A stretch of DNA of 64,000 bases from Lachnospiraceae bacterium MD308. Lineage in GTDB: Bacteria; Bacillota; Clostridia; Lachnospirales; Lachnospiraceae. Shown here one piece after another: positions 35,194 through 43,960 of this stretch. The notes below the pieces were generated by a model that was not told the origin of the DNA, made no database searches, and saw nothing but the letters and a program-made list of their open reading frames with translations. The translations under genes were made by a program, and so were the position numbers. Every line of letters begins with the position of its first letter. Position 1 is the stretch's first letter. The DNA is taken from contig KE159796.1 of the NCBI GenBank assembly GCA_000403475.2, positions 467,736 through 531,735 on the forward strand, given 5' to 3'.

Positions 35194-35308
35194 ATAGGCC
35201 CTCCTTTTTATTTTTTTATATATTACATGGGATTTGTAAGAAAAACAAGTTTTGTTTGCAAAAAAAATATGATATACTGTGGAAAAATCTGGTGGAGGGA
35301 ATTTGGTT

Positions 35309-35977
35309 ATGAGAAAGCAATTAAAGATTGACGAGGAGATGAAACGCCTCTGGCCGGCGGTAAGAGTCGGCTGCTTCCAATATAAAGTGAAGGTGTATAA
35401 AAAGAATGAGGATATGTGGGCATATCTGAAAAAAGATATTTTTAAAAAGACGAAGGATGCTATTTTTGATTATGGCATCAATGATATTCCTAATATTAAG
35501 GAATCAAGAATGGCGTATAAAGCTTTCGGGAAGGAGCCGAGCCGTTACCGCGTGTCTTCCGAGGCGCTGATTCGCCGTATTGGTCAGGGGAAGGGGCTTT
35601 ATGAGGTAAATACGGTTGTGGATACCAACAACCTGATTTCTATTGTGTCCGGATTTTCCGCAGGCTCTTATGATGCGGAGAAGATTGAGGATATTCTTGT
35701 GTTCCGCGTGGGAAGAGAAGGAGAGACTTATGAGGGTATTGGAAAAGATGAGATTAATATTGCGTATCTTCCGGTGCTTGCAGATGGAAGGGGAGCTGTG
35801 GGAAGTTCTACCAGCGATTCAAAAAGGGCGATGATTACAGAAGATACGAGGGAAGTGCTGACCCTGATCTATTCATTTTCTGATAACCAGGCTCTGGAAG
35901 AAGCTATGAAGTACGGAAAAGAATATCTGGAAAAATATGCAGGTGCGCAGGAAATTGAGTGCTGGATTGCAAAATAA
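35309..35977 (+). CDS. B3/B4 tRNA-binding domain protein
   Basis: A 222-residue protein resembling the B3/B4 domain of the phenylalanyl-tRNA synthetase beta chain: SRMAYKAFGKEPSRYRVSSEALIRRIGQGKGLYEVNTVVDTNNLISIVSGFSAGSYD, and a C-terminal STSDSKRAMITEDTREVLTLIYSFSD. Free-standing members are thought to bind or edit mischarged tRNA. ATG 35309 follows GGTGGAGGG. A TATACT lies just upstream of the gene. Confidence 0.85.
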   Translation: MRKQLKIDEEMKRLWPAVRVGCFQYKVKVYKKNEDMWAYLKKDIFKKTKDAIFDYGINDIPNIKESRMAYKAFGKEPSRYRVSSEALIRRIGQGKGLYEVNTVVDTNNLISIVSGFSAGSYDAEKIEDILVFRVGREGETYEGIGKDEINIAYLPVLADGRGAVGSSTSDSKRAMITEDTREVLTLIYSFSDNQALEEAMKYGKEYLEKYAGAQEIECWIAK

Positions 35978-35981
35978 GTTG

Positions 35982-36010
35982 TTGACATTTTGCTTTGCCT
36001 GTGCTATACT
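35982..36010 (+). promoter_or_regulatory. Strong sigma-A promoter of the infC operon
   Basis: TTGACA (35982-35987), exactly 17 nt, TATACT (36005-36010), five bases after the preceding stop codon. Confidence 0.88.
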
Positions 36011-36175
36011 GCATTTTGTGTGAAGAAAAAGAAAGCAGAGTATCCACTCTCACCATAGCACAAGCGGGTGACTATTGGTTTGATATTGTGTATATTGGGT
36101 TCCGTACAGGGGAGTTTTATGCAGATATGTAAGTGGATAGTCATGAGCTATTCACTTATTTTATTTGATGGAGGT
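36011..36175 (+). ncRNA. infC-rpmI-rplT leader with attenuator-like structure (L20-leader type)
   Basis: About 165 nt of untranslated leader. A terminator-like hairpin forms between AAGTGGATAG (36131-36140) and CTATTCACTT (36148-36157), followed by ATTTTATTT. An upstream TATCCACT (36041-36048) can pair with AGTGGATA of the same stem, which would disrupt the terminator. This alternative pairing and the gene order match the ribosomal protein L20 leaders of Firmicutes, in which L20 represses the operon. Confidence 0.65.
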
Positions 36176-36183
36176 GCACTACA

Positions 36184-36690
36184 ATTAGCGATTTAATGAT
36201 TAACGGGCAGATTAGAGACAAAGAAGTACGTTTGATTGGCGAGAACGGCGAACAGCTCGGAATTATGTCTTCGAAAGAAGCGATGAGACTGGCGCAGGAG
36301 GCAGAGCTGGATTTGGTAAAGGTTGCTCCGAAGGCACAGCCGCCGGTATGCAAGATTATTGATTACGGGAAGTACCGTTATGAGCTTGCAAGAAAAGAAA
36401 AAGAGGCAAAGAAAAAGCAGAAGACCGTTGAAATTAAGGAAGTGCGTCTTTCACCGAACATCGACACGAATGATTTGAACACAAAAGTGAATAATGCCAG
36501 GAAATTTGTCAGCAAAGGCAACAAAGTAAAGGTTACCCTGCGTTTCAGAGGCCGTGAGATGGCACATGTGCAGCAGAGCAAGCATATTTTGGATGATTTT
36601 GCACTTAAGCTTGCGGATATTGCGACGGTCGAAAAACAGCCGAAGTTAGAAGGCAGGAACATGAGTATGGTTTTAACTGAAAAACGTTAA
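36184..36690 (+). CDS. infC: Translation initiation factor IF-3, with ATT start codon
   Basis: A 168-residue IF-3. The start chosen is ATT at 36184, nine bases after GGAGG, giving (M)SDLMINGQIRDKEVRLIGENGEQLGIMS, which matches the normal N-terminus in this group. The first ATG (36196) would be 21 nt from GGAGG. Non-AUG starts let IF-3 repress its own translation. The N-domain, a helical linker (KYRYELARKEKEAKKKQK) and the C-domain (LRFRGREMAHVQQ) are all present. It is the first gene of the operon with rpmI and rplT. Confidence 0.93.
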   Translation: MSDLMINGQIRDKEVRLIGENGEQLGIMSSKEAMRLAQEAELDLVKVAPKAQPPVCKIIDYGKYRYELARKEKEAKKKQKTVEIKEVRLSPNIDTNDLNTKVNNARKFVSKGNKVKVTLRFRGREMAHVQQSKHILDDFALKLADIATVEKQPKLEGRNMSMVLTEKR

Positions 36691-36720
36691 AAATATATAC
36701 AAATTAAGGAGGAAATTAAC

Positions 36721-36918
36721 ATGCCAAAAATCAAAACAAATAGAGCGGCTGCAAAGCGCTTCAAAAAGACAGGTACAGGAAAGTTAGTCAGAAATAAAGC
36801 TTACAAGAGCCATATCTTAACTAAGAAGTCCACGAAGAGAAAGAGAAATCTCAGGAAACCGACTGTTACGGATGCAACAAACGTAAAGAATATGAAGAAG
36901 GTATTGCCGTACCTGTAA
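36721..36918 (+). CDS. rpmI: 50S ribosomal protein L35
   Basis: A 65-residue very basic protein, [20 protein letters not shown], with the L35 pattern through [10 protein letters not shown] and the C-terminal KKVLPYL. GGAGG precedes the ATG. Second gene of the infC operon. Confidence 0.97.
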   Translation: MPKIKTNRAAAKRFKKTGTGKLVRNKAYKSHILTKKSTKRKRNLRKPTVTDATNVKNMKKVLPYL

Positions 36919-36964
36919 GCCCAGGCTTTCAGAACGGTAAGGATTTGAAGGAGGATAATAAGAG

Positions 36965-37321
36965 ATGGCAAGAATTAAAGGCGGATTAAACGCTAAAAAA
37001 AGACATAACAGAACTTTAAAGTTAGCGAAGGGATACAGAGGAGCACGTTCCAAACAGTACAGAGTTGCAAAACAGTCTGTGATGAGAGCTCTTACATCTG
37101 CGTATGCAGGAAGAAAGCAGAGAAAGCGCCAGATGCGTCAGCTCTGGATTGCACGTATCAATGCAGCAGCAAGAATGAATGGATTATCTTACAGCAAATT
37201 GATGCATGGTCTTAAACTGGCAAATGTTGACATCAACAGAAAGATGTTGGCTGAGATGGCAGTGAATGATGCAGAAGGATTCACATCTGTTGCTGAACTC
37301 GCAAAAGCAAAACTTGCATAA
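36965..37321 (+). CDS. rplT: 50S ribosomal protein L20
   Basis: A 118-residue basic protein, [26 protein letters not shown], with [13 protein letters not shown] and the C-terminal half used for autoregulation in Firmicutes. Third gene of the operon; it probably binds the leader at 36011-36175. A strong terminator follows. Confidence 0.97.
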   Translation: MARIKGGLNAKKRHNRTLKLAKGYRGARSKQYRVAKQSVMRALTSAYAGRKQRKRQMRQLWIARINAAARMNGLSYSKLMHGLKLANVDINRKMLAEMAVNDAEGFTSVAELAKAKLA

Positions 37322-37348
37322 TTGAATTGAAAAGAAAAGATATGCGCA

Positions 37349-37377
37349 CAAACTGCCCAAGGGCAGTTTGTTTTTTT
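37349..37377 (+). terminator. Rho-independent terminator of the infC operon
   Basis: CAAACTGCCC (37349-37358) pairs with GGGCAGTTTG (37361-37370), then seven T. Confidence 0.92.
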
Positions 37378-37434
37378 GTCGGGAATATATAATACTTATG
37401 CCGCCGCAGCGTCCTGCTGGCGGCGGCATGGGTT

Positions 37435-37914
37435 CTACGCCGGATAATTAAGCTGCTCGTCCGTGATGCAGAGCAGTACTTCATCCAGGTATTTCCGGGA
37501 GAGATACTTTGCCATGGGAAGGTTCATATCCAGGTAATTCCCGCAGTCTTTTGCTGCGGCACCCGGTACGTCGCCTTCGAAATCTGCCATGAACCGATAC
37601 ATTTCCGTTAGGAGCGGTATGATATCCTTTGACTGATACTCGCCGGACAGGATGAGGTAAAAGCCGGTGCGGCAGCCCATTGGGCCGAAGTAGATGGTCC
37701 TGTCTGCAAAGTCTTTGTGGTTTCTTAAGAAGGTTGCGGCTAAATGTTCGATGGTGTGAATCTCGGCCGTGTTCATGACTGGTTCATAGTTAGGCTTTGT
37801 CATGCGAAGGTCGAAGGTGGTGACCGGATTTCCTGCCACACAGTCCACCCGGGATACATATACGCCCGGCACAAGCCGCAGATGGTCTACAGTAAAGCTT
37901 GCTATTTTTTCCAT
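37435..37914 (-). CDS. luxS: S-ribosylhomocysteine lyase (AI-2 synthase)
   Basis: A 159-residue LuxS. The metal ligands are in HTIEHL and the C-terminal Cys/Gly region (DCGNYLDMNL), and the catalytic Cys is in GPMGCRTGFYL. It splits S-ribosylhomocysteine into homocysteine and DPD, the precursor of autoinducer 2. The seven-residue extension upstream is unlikely because AAAAGGAG precedes ATG 37914. Transcribed opposite to its neighbours. Confidence 0.94.
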   Translation of the reverse strand: MEKIASFTVDHLRLVPGVYVSRVDCVAGNPVTTFDLRMTKPNYEPVMNTAEIHTIEHLAATFLRNHKDFADRTIYFGPMGCRTGFYLILSGEYQSKDIIPLLTEMYRFMADFEGDVPGAAAKDCGNYLDMNLPMAKYLSRKYLDEVLLCITDEQLNYPA

Positions 37915-38077
37915 ATTACTGATTCTCCTTTTCACGATATGGTATGGTTGCTGTCCGCTATGTCAACAGCAATGCCCTGCTAACAGTATAACATTTTTAT
38001 CCAGAATTGACTATGACAAATACAGGGAGTTGTGATATACTAAAAAGCGTGAGTTACTCAGGCAGGAGGCGTGATGG

Positions 38078-38707
38078 ATGAGATTATATATGGTGCGACA
38101 CGGCGAGACCGACTGGAATAAGGCGAGGAGAATACAGGGACAGGTTGATATCCCCCTCAATGCATTTGGGAGGCATCTGGCGGAGGAGACCGGCAAAGGT
38201 CTGACGGACATTCCTTTTGAAGTCTGTATAAGCAGTCCTCTGGGAAGGGCGGTTGAGACGGCCGAGCTGATTCTGGAGGGCAGAGACGTTCCGATTCTAA
38301 CGGACAGGCGAATCGTCGAGATGGCGTTCGGTGTGTGGGAGGGTGGATGCTGCTCGGAGGCAGAGTGGGATCTGCCGCAGGAATTCCGGTATTTCTTTGA
38401 AGCGCCGGAACGTTATCAGGCGCCGGAGGGCGGCGAGGACTTCTATATGGTAAGAAAGCGGCTTGAAGATTTCCTTACAGAGCTTTATCAGAGAAAGGAA
38501 TGGCAGGATAAGAATATTCTGATTACTACCCACGGGGCGGCGCTCTGCGGGATGCTGAATGTGATAAAAGACAAACCGGTATCTGCGTATTGGGGTGCGG
38601 GCGTCCATAAAAACTGCGCGGTCACTGAAGTGGAAGTGAAAGACGGCGTGCCGGTGATATTATCGGAGAACTATGCTTATTACAAGGACGAAGTGAAGGC
38701 ATGGTAA
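38078..38707 (+). CDS. Histidine phosphatase superfamily (phosphoglycerate mutase-like) protein
   Basis: A 209-residue protein with the catalytic RHG motif at the start (MVRHGETDWNKARRIQGQVDIPLN), SSPLGRAVETAE and the second His in LITTHGAALCG. The substrate is not clear; members include phosphoglycerate mutases and alpha-ribazole phosphatases. GGAGG is eight bases before the ATG. trpS follows closely, so the two are probably cotranscribed. Confidence 0.88.
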   Translation: MRLYMVRHGETDWNKARRIQGQVDIPLNAFGRHLAEETGKGLTDIPFEVCISSPLGRAVETAELILEGRDVPILTDRRIVEMAFGVWEGGCCSEAEWDLPQEFRYFFEAPERYQAPEGGEDFYMVRKRLEDFLTELYQRKEWQDKNILITTHGAALCGMLNVIKDKPVSAYWGAGVHKNCAVTEVEVKDGVPVILSENYAYYKDEVKAW

Positions 38708-38743
38708 GAATTATATCAATGTGATGATTTGGAGGATGAAGAG

Positions 38744-39748
38744 ATGATTAATGGCAAGAAAGTGTTGTTCAGCGGAATGCAGGCGACGGGCAGCCTGACC
38801 CTTGGGAACTATCTGGGAGCGCTTAAAAACTGGGTGACACTCAGTGACGAGTATGAATGTTTCTACAGCGTGGTGGATCTGCATTCCATCACTGTGCGGC
38901 AGGATCCGGCAACCTTGCGAAAGCGCGCACGTGCGCTTCTTACGCTCTACATTGCGGCAGGGATAGACCCGGAGAAAAACTGTATCTATTACCAGTCCCA
39001 TGTGTCCGGACATGCGGAGCTTTCCTGGATACTGAATTGTTTTACCTATATGGGTGAACTAAACCGGATGACCCAGTTTAAGGATAAATCGGCAAAGCAT
39101 GCGGATAATATTAATGCAGGACTTTTCACATATCCGGTCTTGATGGCGGCGGATATTTTGCTGTATCAGGCAGATGTAGTTCCGGTGGGCGTGGATCAGA
39201 TGCAGCATTTGGAGATTACGAGAGATATCGCGGAGCGTTTTAACAACATTTACGGTGACGTATTTACGGTGCCGGAAGCCTATTTCGGAAAGGTGGGGGC
39301 TAAGATCATGAGCCTGCAGGATCCGTTAAAGAAGATGTCGAAGTCTGATGAGAATCCCAATGCCAGCATTTACCTGATGGACGATCCGGACACGATCATG
39401 CGCAAATGCAAACGTGCGGTTACGGATTCCGAGGCGCAGATTCTTTACAGGGACGAACAGCCCGGAGTGAAGAACCTGATCGATATCTACAGCGCATGTA
39501 CGGGGAAGACGCCGGAGGAAGTGGTAAAGGAATTCGACGGTAAAGGTTACGGAGACTTTAAGACTGCCGTAGGCGAAGGAGTGGTATCTGTCTTAAAGCC
39601 GCTGCAGGAGGAAGTGGCAAGACTTGAGAAGGATAAGGCATACATTGACAGCGTTATTAAAAACAATGCGGAGAAAGCTAATTATTTTGCCATGAAGACG
39701 CTGCGCAAGGTGCAGAAGAAGGTTGGATTCCCGGAGAGGATACGGTGA
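38744..39748 (+). CDS. trpS: Tryptophanyl-tRNA synthetase
   Basis: A 334-residue class I synthetase. The start MINGKKVLFSGMQATGSLTLGNYLGAL contains the HIGH-like region (TLGNYLG), and KKMSKSDENP carries the KMSKS loop. A TTG-initiated extension upstream is unlikely since GGAGG is eight bases before ATG 38744. Its stop overlaps the next start (TGATG). Confidence 0.95.
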   Translation: MINGKKVLFSGMQATGSLTLGNYLGALKNWVTLSDEYECFYSVVDLHSITVRQDPATLRKRARALLTLYIAAGIDPEKNCIYYQSHVSGHAELSWILNCFTYMGELNRMTQFKDKSAKHADNINAGLFTYPVLMAADILLYQADVVPVGVDQMQHLEITRDIAERFNNIYGDVFTVPEAYFGKVGAKIMSLQDPLKKMSKSDENPNASIYLMDDPDTIMRKCKRAVTDSEAQILYRDEQPGVKNLIDIYSACTGKTPEEVVKEFDGKGYGDFKTAVGEGVVSVLKPLQEEVARLEKDKAYIDSVIKNNAEKANYFAMKTLRKVQKKVGFPERIR

Positions 39749-40269
39749 TGCATCAGATACAGACAGCAGGAGAACAGAAATATTATGATTTTATCAGCGA
39801 CAGAGTAAAACAGGTGCGTACTGGTATGATTGTGTGGGCAAGTCTATTAAGTCTTGCCCTGATTAGTTTATTCAACAATATCGTAATTGCCTTTCTATTG
39901 GCTCTTTCGGGAGCCGCCCTTGCCGTAGTTAATGTAAAATCGCAGCGGGAATTGAAAGAGAAACTTGCCCACATATCTGACAAAGAAGATTTTTTTCGTC
40001 AGCTTGAAGCGCCGGATGTCCTTATGGTGCAGGACGGGCATATGCTGGTGACAAAAGATTACGTACTTACCTATAGAACGGATATATCCATTTACTATAT
40101 CCCTGATATGGAAAAAGTAGAAGTGGGGCTTAAGGGGCATACAAAGAAGTCCCTGCTTCTGACGGACAGACAGGGGGTTCGTCATGAGATTATGACTTGT
40201 GCACAGAATTCCGGGGCTTCAAAAGAATTTGACGCGGTGTACCAGATGCTGCTCAGACAGTGCAGATAA
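39748..40269 (+). CDS. Hypothetical membrane protein (YcxB-like)
   Basis: A 173-residue protein with two adjacent membrane segments (about residues 25-65) and a cytoplasmic C-terminal part that resembles the YcxB-type/PH-like fold (LVTKDYVLTYRTDISIYYIPDMEKVEVGLKGHTKKSLLLTDRQGVRHEI). Function unknown. Its ATG overlaps the trpS stop, so it is translationally coupled. It ends just before the LytTR-type promoter. Confidence 0.65.
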   Translation: MHQIQTAGEQKYYDFISDRVKQVRTGMIVWASLLSLALISLFNNIVIAFLLALSGAALAVVNVKSQRELKEKLAHISDKEDFFRQLEAPDVLMVQDGHMLVTKDYVLTYRTDISIYYIPDMEKVEVGLKGHTKKSLLLTDRQGVRHEIMTCAQNSGASKEFDAVYQMLLRQCR

Positions 40270-40279
40270 ACCAGAGAAT

Positions 40280-40343
40280 TTAAGGACAAAAAAATGCTGT
40301 TAACGGACAATATAATGCGCAAGGGAAGGTATGGTGTTATAAT
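40280..40343 (+). promoter_or_regulatory. Putative LytTR-controlled promoter of the regulator operon
   Basis: Direct repeats TTAAGGACA (40280-40288) and TTAACGGACA (40300-40309), with GGACA starts 21 bp apart, precede TATAAT (40338-40343) by 33 bp. The -35 position is poor, which fits activator dependence. The same geometry is found at 45689-45752. Confidence 0.7.
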
Positions 40344-40397
40344 AATTTGGGGAATTTTAAGATGAAAGGAATAAATTAAACAAAATGGAGAAGTTGA

Positions 40398-41114
40398 ATG
40401 TTTCGAATAGCGGCTATAGACGATGAAGACATTTTCCTGGAAAAATGTAAAGGAATAACAAAAAGTTATTTTGATGAACGCAAAATCCAGTATGAAATAA
40501 AAACATACAAACATGCATCATTAGTTCTTGAAGATATAAAGGATAGTATATATTTTGATATTTTTCTGATAGACATTGAGATGGATGATATGAATGGAAT
40601 GGAGCTCGCGCGCCGGATTCGCCGATTATATGATTCGCCTTATATTATATTTGTGACATCTTACATGGAATACAGTATCAAAGGATATGAATATAATGCG
40701 TGGCGTTATATTGTTAAGGATGAGATGCATCAGAATCTTCCGTTGGCGTATGATTCGCTGATTGCCCGGGTAAAAGAAAAGAAACAGAAGTTTTACATTA
40801 TTGAACATCCTAAAAAGATATTAAAGCTTTTGTATGAAGATATCTATTATATTTACAAGGATGGGAAAAATGCTGTTTTTGTGACAAGAAACTGTTTCTG
40901 GAATGACCGGGTTTCGCTGGAAGAGGTCTTACAGATATTGGACGATTCTATGTTTGTCCGGTGTGAGCGCGGAAATATAGCGAATATACGTCATGTTATG
41001 TCTATAGAAGACAATGAGCTGATTATGCGGAATGGGGAAAAAATTCATATTAGCAATGCGCTGGTAAAAACGGTGAAGAAGGCGATTACAGAATATTGGA
41101 GAAATCAGAGATGA
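40398..41114 (+). CDS. LytTR family response regulator (AgrA/ComE type)
   Basis: A 238-residue protein. It has a receiver domain with an acidic pocket (IDDED) and phospho-acceptor Asp59 (LIDIEMDD), then a LytTR DNA-binding domain (about residues 135-235: ILKLLYEDIYYIYKDGKNAVFV, FVRCERGNIANIRHV). Such regulators bind direct repeats about 21 bp apart, which is what lies upstream. It is probably activated by the kinase encoded by the overlapping next gene. The ATG has GGAGAAG upstream. The codons are AT-rich compared with trpS. Confidence 0.92.
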   Translation: MFRIAAIDDEDIFLEKCKGITKSYFDERKIQYEIKTYKHASLVLEDIKDSIYFDIFLIDIEMDDMNGMELARRIRRLYDSPYIIFVTSYMEYSIKGYEYNAWRYIVKDEMHQNLPLAYDSLIARVKEKKQKFYIIEHPKKILKLLYEDIYYIYKDGKNAVFVTRNCFWNDRVSLEEVLQILDDSMFVRCERGNIANIRHVMSIEDNELIMRNGEKIHISNALVKTVKKAITEYWRNQR

Positions 41115-42460
41115 GCCTTGGAAAGATTGTAGCGTCAATAGAAATAATAGTAACTGTTTGGGGGTCATTAAAGCTGGCGGAGTCTCTGGGGCAGTTCCGG
41201 TGGGAGAACAGGATTGCAAAGGTGATTTTTTATCTGGCAGTCATATTTCGGATTGGACTGGGAATTATTAATCTTCAATGGTCGAAGTTTTCTGATATTG
41301 GGGTGGTTGTTTTTTCTTTTTATTTATTAATTATTTACATAATTTTTTATCATATTGACAGTATGAAAATAATGATTTTACATTCATTATACTGGTTTTC
41401 TATTATGATATTTCAAATGGCGTGTTTATTCGTAACAACCTATGCACATTCACTTGTATTAAAAGATTATATTTATGATAGTGGGAATGCTGTTTACCCG
41501 TATTATGGAATACATATCGTGGGGCTATGTCTTGAGATTGCAGTAGTTTGCCTGATTGGAAGATTTGTCAAATATAAAAAAGTATTATTGGATTTTGATG
41601 TATGGTTTTATGTGGGGTGTGTACCAATAATTATTTGTGAAATTTTTATAGATTATTTCTTCCTTGGCGGAGTGGTATTCAAGAGAGTTGATAGTTTCAT
41701 TTTATTCTTGGAACTTTTTTTGGTATGGACATTAATAAGCGGCTACTTTATAATGATTTCATATGTCAGGTATGTACAAATGAGACATCGGTGGAATAAA
41801 ATAGATATGAACATGAAGATGCTCAGCACACAGTATGAGTTTATGCTCCGCTCTTATGAAGAAAAGCGGTGTCAGGTACATGATAATGTCCAACATGATA
41901 TTATGCTGTTAGGAATGATAGAGAATCGACAGTATGAGGAAGCGATTATTTATTTACAAGAAAAGAGAAAGAGGGAAGAGAGTACGCAAAACAGATATAC
42001 CGGGCTGACAACTATTGACATTATGTTAAATTACAAAGTTATAAAAGCAAAGGAGCATCGGATACGTTTTGATGTCAGCGCAGAAATATATCATTATACT
42101 CTGGATGATAAGGATTTGTGTGTAATGTTGGGAAATTTACTGGATAATTCGATTGATGCGGTACAAGACCTGCCAGAACAACAGAGGTGGATAAAAATCA
42201 TATTTAAATCGCCTAATGACATTTTTATGGTAGAAATCATAAATCCATATGAAGGTGTGCGAAAAAAGCGACAAGGGAATTATCTTACAACAAAAAAAGA
42301 AAACCGGCAGATGCATGGGATAGGGCTTCGCAGTGTTGAAAAAATTGTGTTGGGTTATGGAGGTGATATGGAAATTAGTGATAAGGATAATATCTTTAAG
42401 GTGATGATTACTATTTATAAAAATGTAAATAAGATGAAAGAAGGAGAAAAAGATGGATAA
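41111..42460 (+). CDS. GHKL-type sensor histidine kinase (AgrC-like)
   Basis: A 449-residue membrane kinase. About six membrane segments fill residues 5-225; a linker carries the phospho-acceptor region (CQVHDNVQHDIMLLGMIENRQYEEAIIYL); the ATPase has LGNLLDNSIDAV (N box) and HGIGLRSVEKIVLGYGGD (G box). Kinases of this type sense peptides. The ATG overlaps the regulator stop (ATGA), and the gene overlaps the small peptide gene by 8 nt, so all three are one operon. The peptide or its modified form could be the ligand. Confidence 0.9.
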   Translation: MSLGKIVASIEIIVTVWGSLKLAESLGQFRWENRIAKVIFYLAVIFRIGLGIINLQWSKFSDIGVVVFSFYLLIIYIIFYHIDSMKIMILHSLYWFSIMIFQMACLFVTTYAHSLVLKDYIYDSGNAVYPYYGIHIVGLCLEIAVVCLIGRFVKYKKVLLDFDVWFYVGCVPIIICEIFIDYFFLGGVVFKRVDSFILFLELFLVWTLISGYFIMISYVRYVQMRHRWNKIDMNMKMLSTQYEFMLRSYEEKRCQVHDNVQHDIMLLGMIENRQYEEAIIYLQEKRKREESTQNRYTGLTTIDIMLNYKVIKAKEHRIRFDVSAEIYHYTLDDKDLCVMLGNLLDNSIDAVQDLPEQQRWIKIIFKSPNDIFMVEIINPYEGVRKKRQGNYLTTKKENRQMHGIGLRSVEKIVLGYGGDMEISDKDNIFKVMITIYKNVNKMKEGEKDG

Positions 42461-42590
42461 AGAAAATGCAATCGGAAACATTAATACGGAACTGGAAGAG
42501 ATTGAGCGTATGAATGAAATAAATCAGGAAACAAATGATATTTACAGATATACAAATACCGGGGCGTTATTGTCAATTTTGTGTTGTTAA
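42453..42590 (+). CDS. Putative lanthipeptide precursor ending in Cys-Cys
   Basis: A 45-residue peptide: an acidic, helical leader (MDKENAIGNINTELEEIERM...) and a short C-terminal core YRYTNTGALLSILCC containing two Thr, one Ser and a terminal Cys pair. AAGGAG precedes the ATG, which overlaps the kinase stop. A hairpin follows, then lanM. Position, acidic leader and Ser/Thr/Cys core fit a class II lanthipeptide; the CC end recalls lacticin 481-type peptides. No GG/GA cleavage motif is obvious, and no LanT gene is in the window. A signal-peptide role is also possible. Confidence 0.65.
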   Translation: MDKENAIGNINTELEEIERMNEINQETNDIYRYTNTGALLSILCC

Positions 42591-42610
42591 GAATCATGAA
42601 AGATAATGTA

Positions 42611-42636
42611 AAGAGGGGAATATTCCTCTCTTTTTT
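42611..42636 (+). terminator. Attenuator or terminator between precursor and lanM
   Basis: GAGGGGAA (42613-42620) pairs with TTCCTCTC (42623-42630), with one G-U pair, followed by TTTTTT. It would keep precursor mRNA in excess over synthetase mRNA. Confidence 0.75.
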
Positions 42637-42645
42637 GGTGATTAG

Positions 42646-43716
42646 ATGAAATCAGAGGAAATATTTAAACCATACTTTGAATATGTGGCGGATTGGGCAG
42701 AAAAACAATTAGAAGATTTGGGAATTAAGAATGGGAAGATAATGGATAGTCTTACGATTCAAATAACAGAAAAGTGCATGTGGATTCCACTCCGCTGCCT
42801 GATTTTTGAAATGCATGAATTAAAAGAAAAGGGTATGCTTTTTGGAAAAGACAGTGTGCAGATGTATGAAAGCTATTTGGATAACTACCTGAGTGATGCA
42901 GCTTATCTTTGCTGGTTCGAAAATAAATATCCGCTCATTAGAAAATTCATTGATAAAAAGATTTTAGATTCGGTTCGTTTTACAGATGAAGTAACAAAAC
43001 GTTTAAAGCAGGATAAATCAATGATTGTTAAGGAATTATGTGATGGAAAAGAATTTAATGCAATCGATGATATGCAGCTTTATTTGTCGGATGAACATAT
43101 TTCCGGGCAAACAGTAGTCAGGATAAGTTTAGATAACGGATGTGCGGTTTATTACAAGCCGAAAGACTTGTCTGTATGCAGATATTATCAGCAAGTCTAT
43201 GCATGGCTGATGGGACAGTGCGGCGAAAAGGTGTTTCTGTACCCTCAAATATGCGGAAAAACATATGGGTGGGAAAAAGAAATTGTACGAAAGCCCTGTT
43301 CTTGTAAAAGGGAAGTAGAAAAGTATTATGAAAATATAGGGATGCATCTGTGTATAGCTTATGTATTGGGAGTGACAGATATACATTTTGAGAATGTGAT
43401 TGCACATGGAGAATATCCGGTAATAACAGATATAGAATTTTTGGCAAATACGGGATGCAGTGCTTTCACAGAAAAAGAAAATCTACAGGATTATTTGAGT
43501 GACAATGTCCTGTCTACAGGCTTATTGCCAGTGAATGCCTGGTTGGGCAAGGGTGGAAATGCAAGCGGAATCGGAGATGCGGAAAAGCAATGTGTGCCGG
43601 TTAAGATGCCAATCCTGCTCAATAAAGGAACGGCAGAGATGGCAATAGGCTATGATTATCCTAAGATGAAGCCGGGAAAAATATACCCTCAGCGAACAAA
43701 GGAACACACGCCCTGA
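42646..43716 (+). pseudogene. lanM: LanM class II lanthionine synthetase, N-terminal (dehydratase) part, cut by a miniature element
   Basis: 356 codons, of which the first 346 are LanM: VYYKPKDL with the ATP-binding lysine, then VTDIHFENVIAHGEYPVITDIEFL with the catalytic Asp/His/Asn and metal Asp, and MAIGYDYPKMKPGKI. This is the kinase-like dehydratase that phosphorylates and dehydrates Ser/Thr. The last residues (YPQRTKEHTP) are encoded by the inserted element. Removing 43684-43960 restores the frame to GKI-PILNGEKCCYKEY, as expected for LanM. The two parts total about 918 residues, normal for the family. The dehydratase half alone could still be made. Confidence 0.85.
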
Positions 43717-43958
43717 GCCATGATATTTGGGTGATTTTCTGCGTTGTCCTCAATCGGCGTACGTCCGGTACGCCTCAATCGTCCGCCTTGAAAATCGCCC
43801 AAATATCTATGGTCAGGGTCGTAGAGTCGGAAAGAAACCAATTTTTGTTCCTGTAAGGCACTTGACTGACGCGTACTGGACGTACGCGGAAGGAAAGTAA
43901 CGCAGCAGGAGCAAAAATTGGTTCTTTTCCGACCGTGAGTTCCTTTGTTCGCTGAGGG
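43686..43958. mobile_element. 273-bp miniature inverted-repeat element inserted in lanM
   Basis: The ends CCCTCAGCGAACAAAGGAAC (43686-43705) and its reverse complement (43939-43958) are perfect over 20 bp and extend to 25 bp with one mismatch. TA flanks both sides. Inside are two more long inverted repeats: arms 43711-43739 with 43790-43818, and 43826-43853 with 43906-43933. Each encloses a small hairpin built on CGTAC. There is no coding capacity. TA flanks and size suggest a MITE mobilised by an IS630/Tc1-type transposase (inference). The boundary is uncertain by 2 bp at each end. Confidence 0.85.
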
Positions 43959-43960
43959 TA

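Noticed and set aside
43686-43958. CRISPR-like or tandem repeat array
   Set aside because: Repeats are inverted, not regularly spaced direct repeats, and the segment is flanked by TA within a broken gene.
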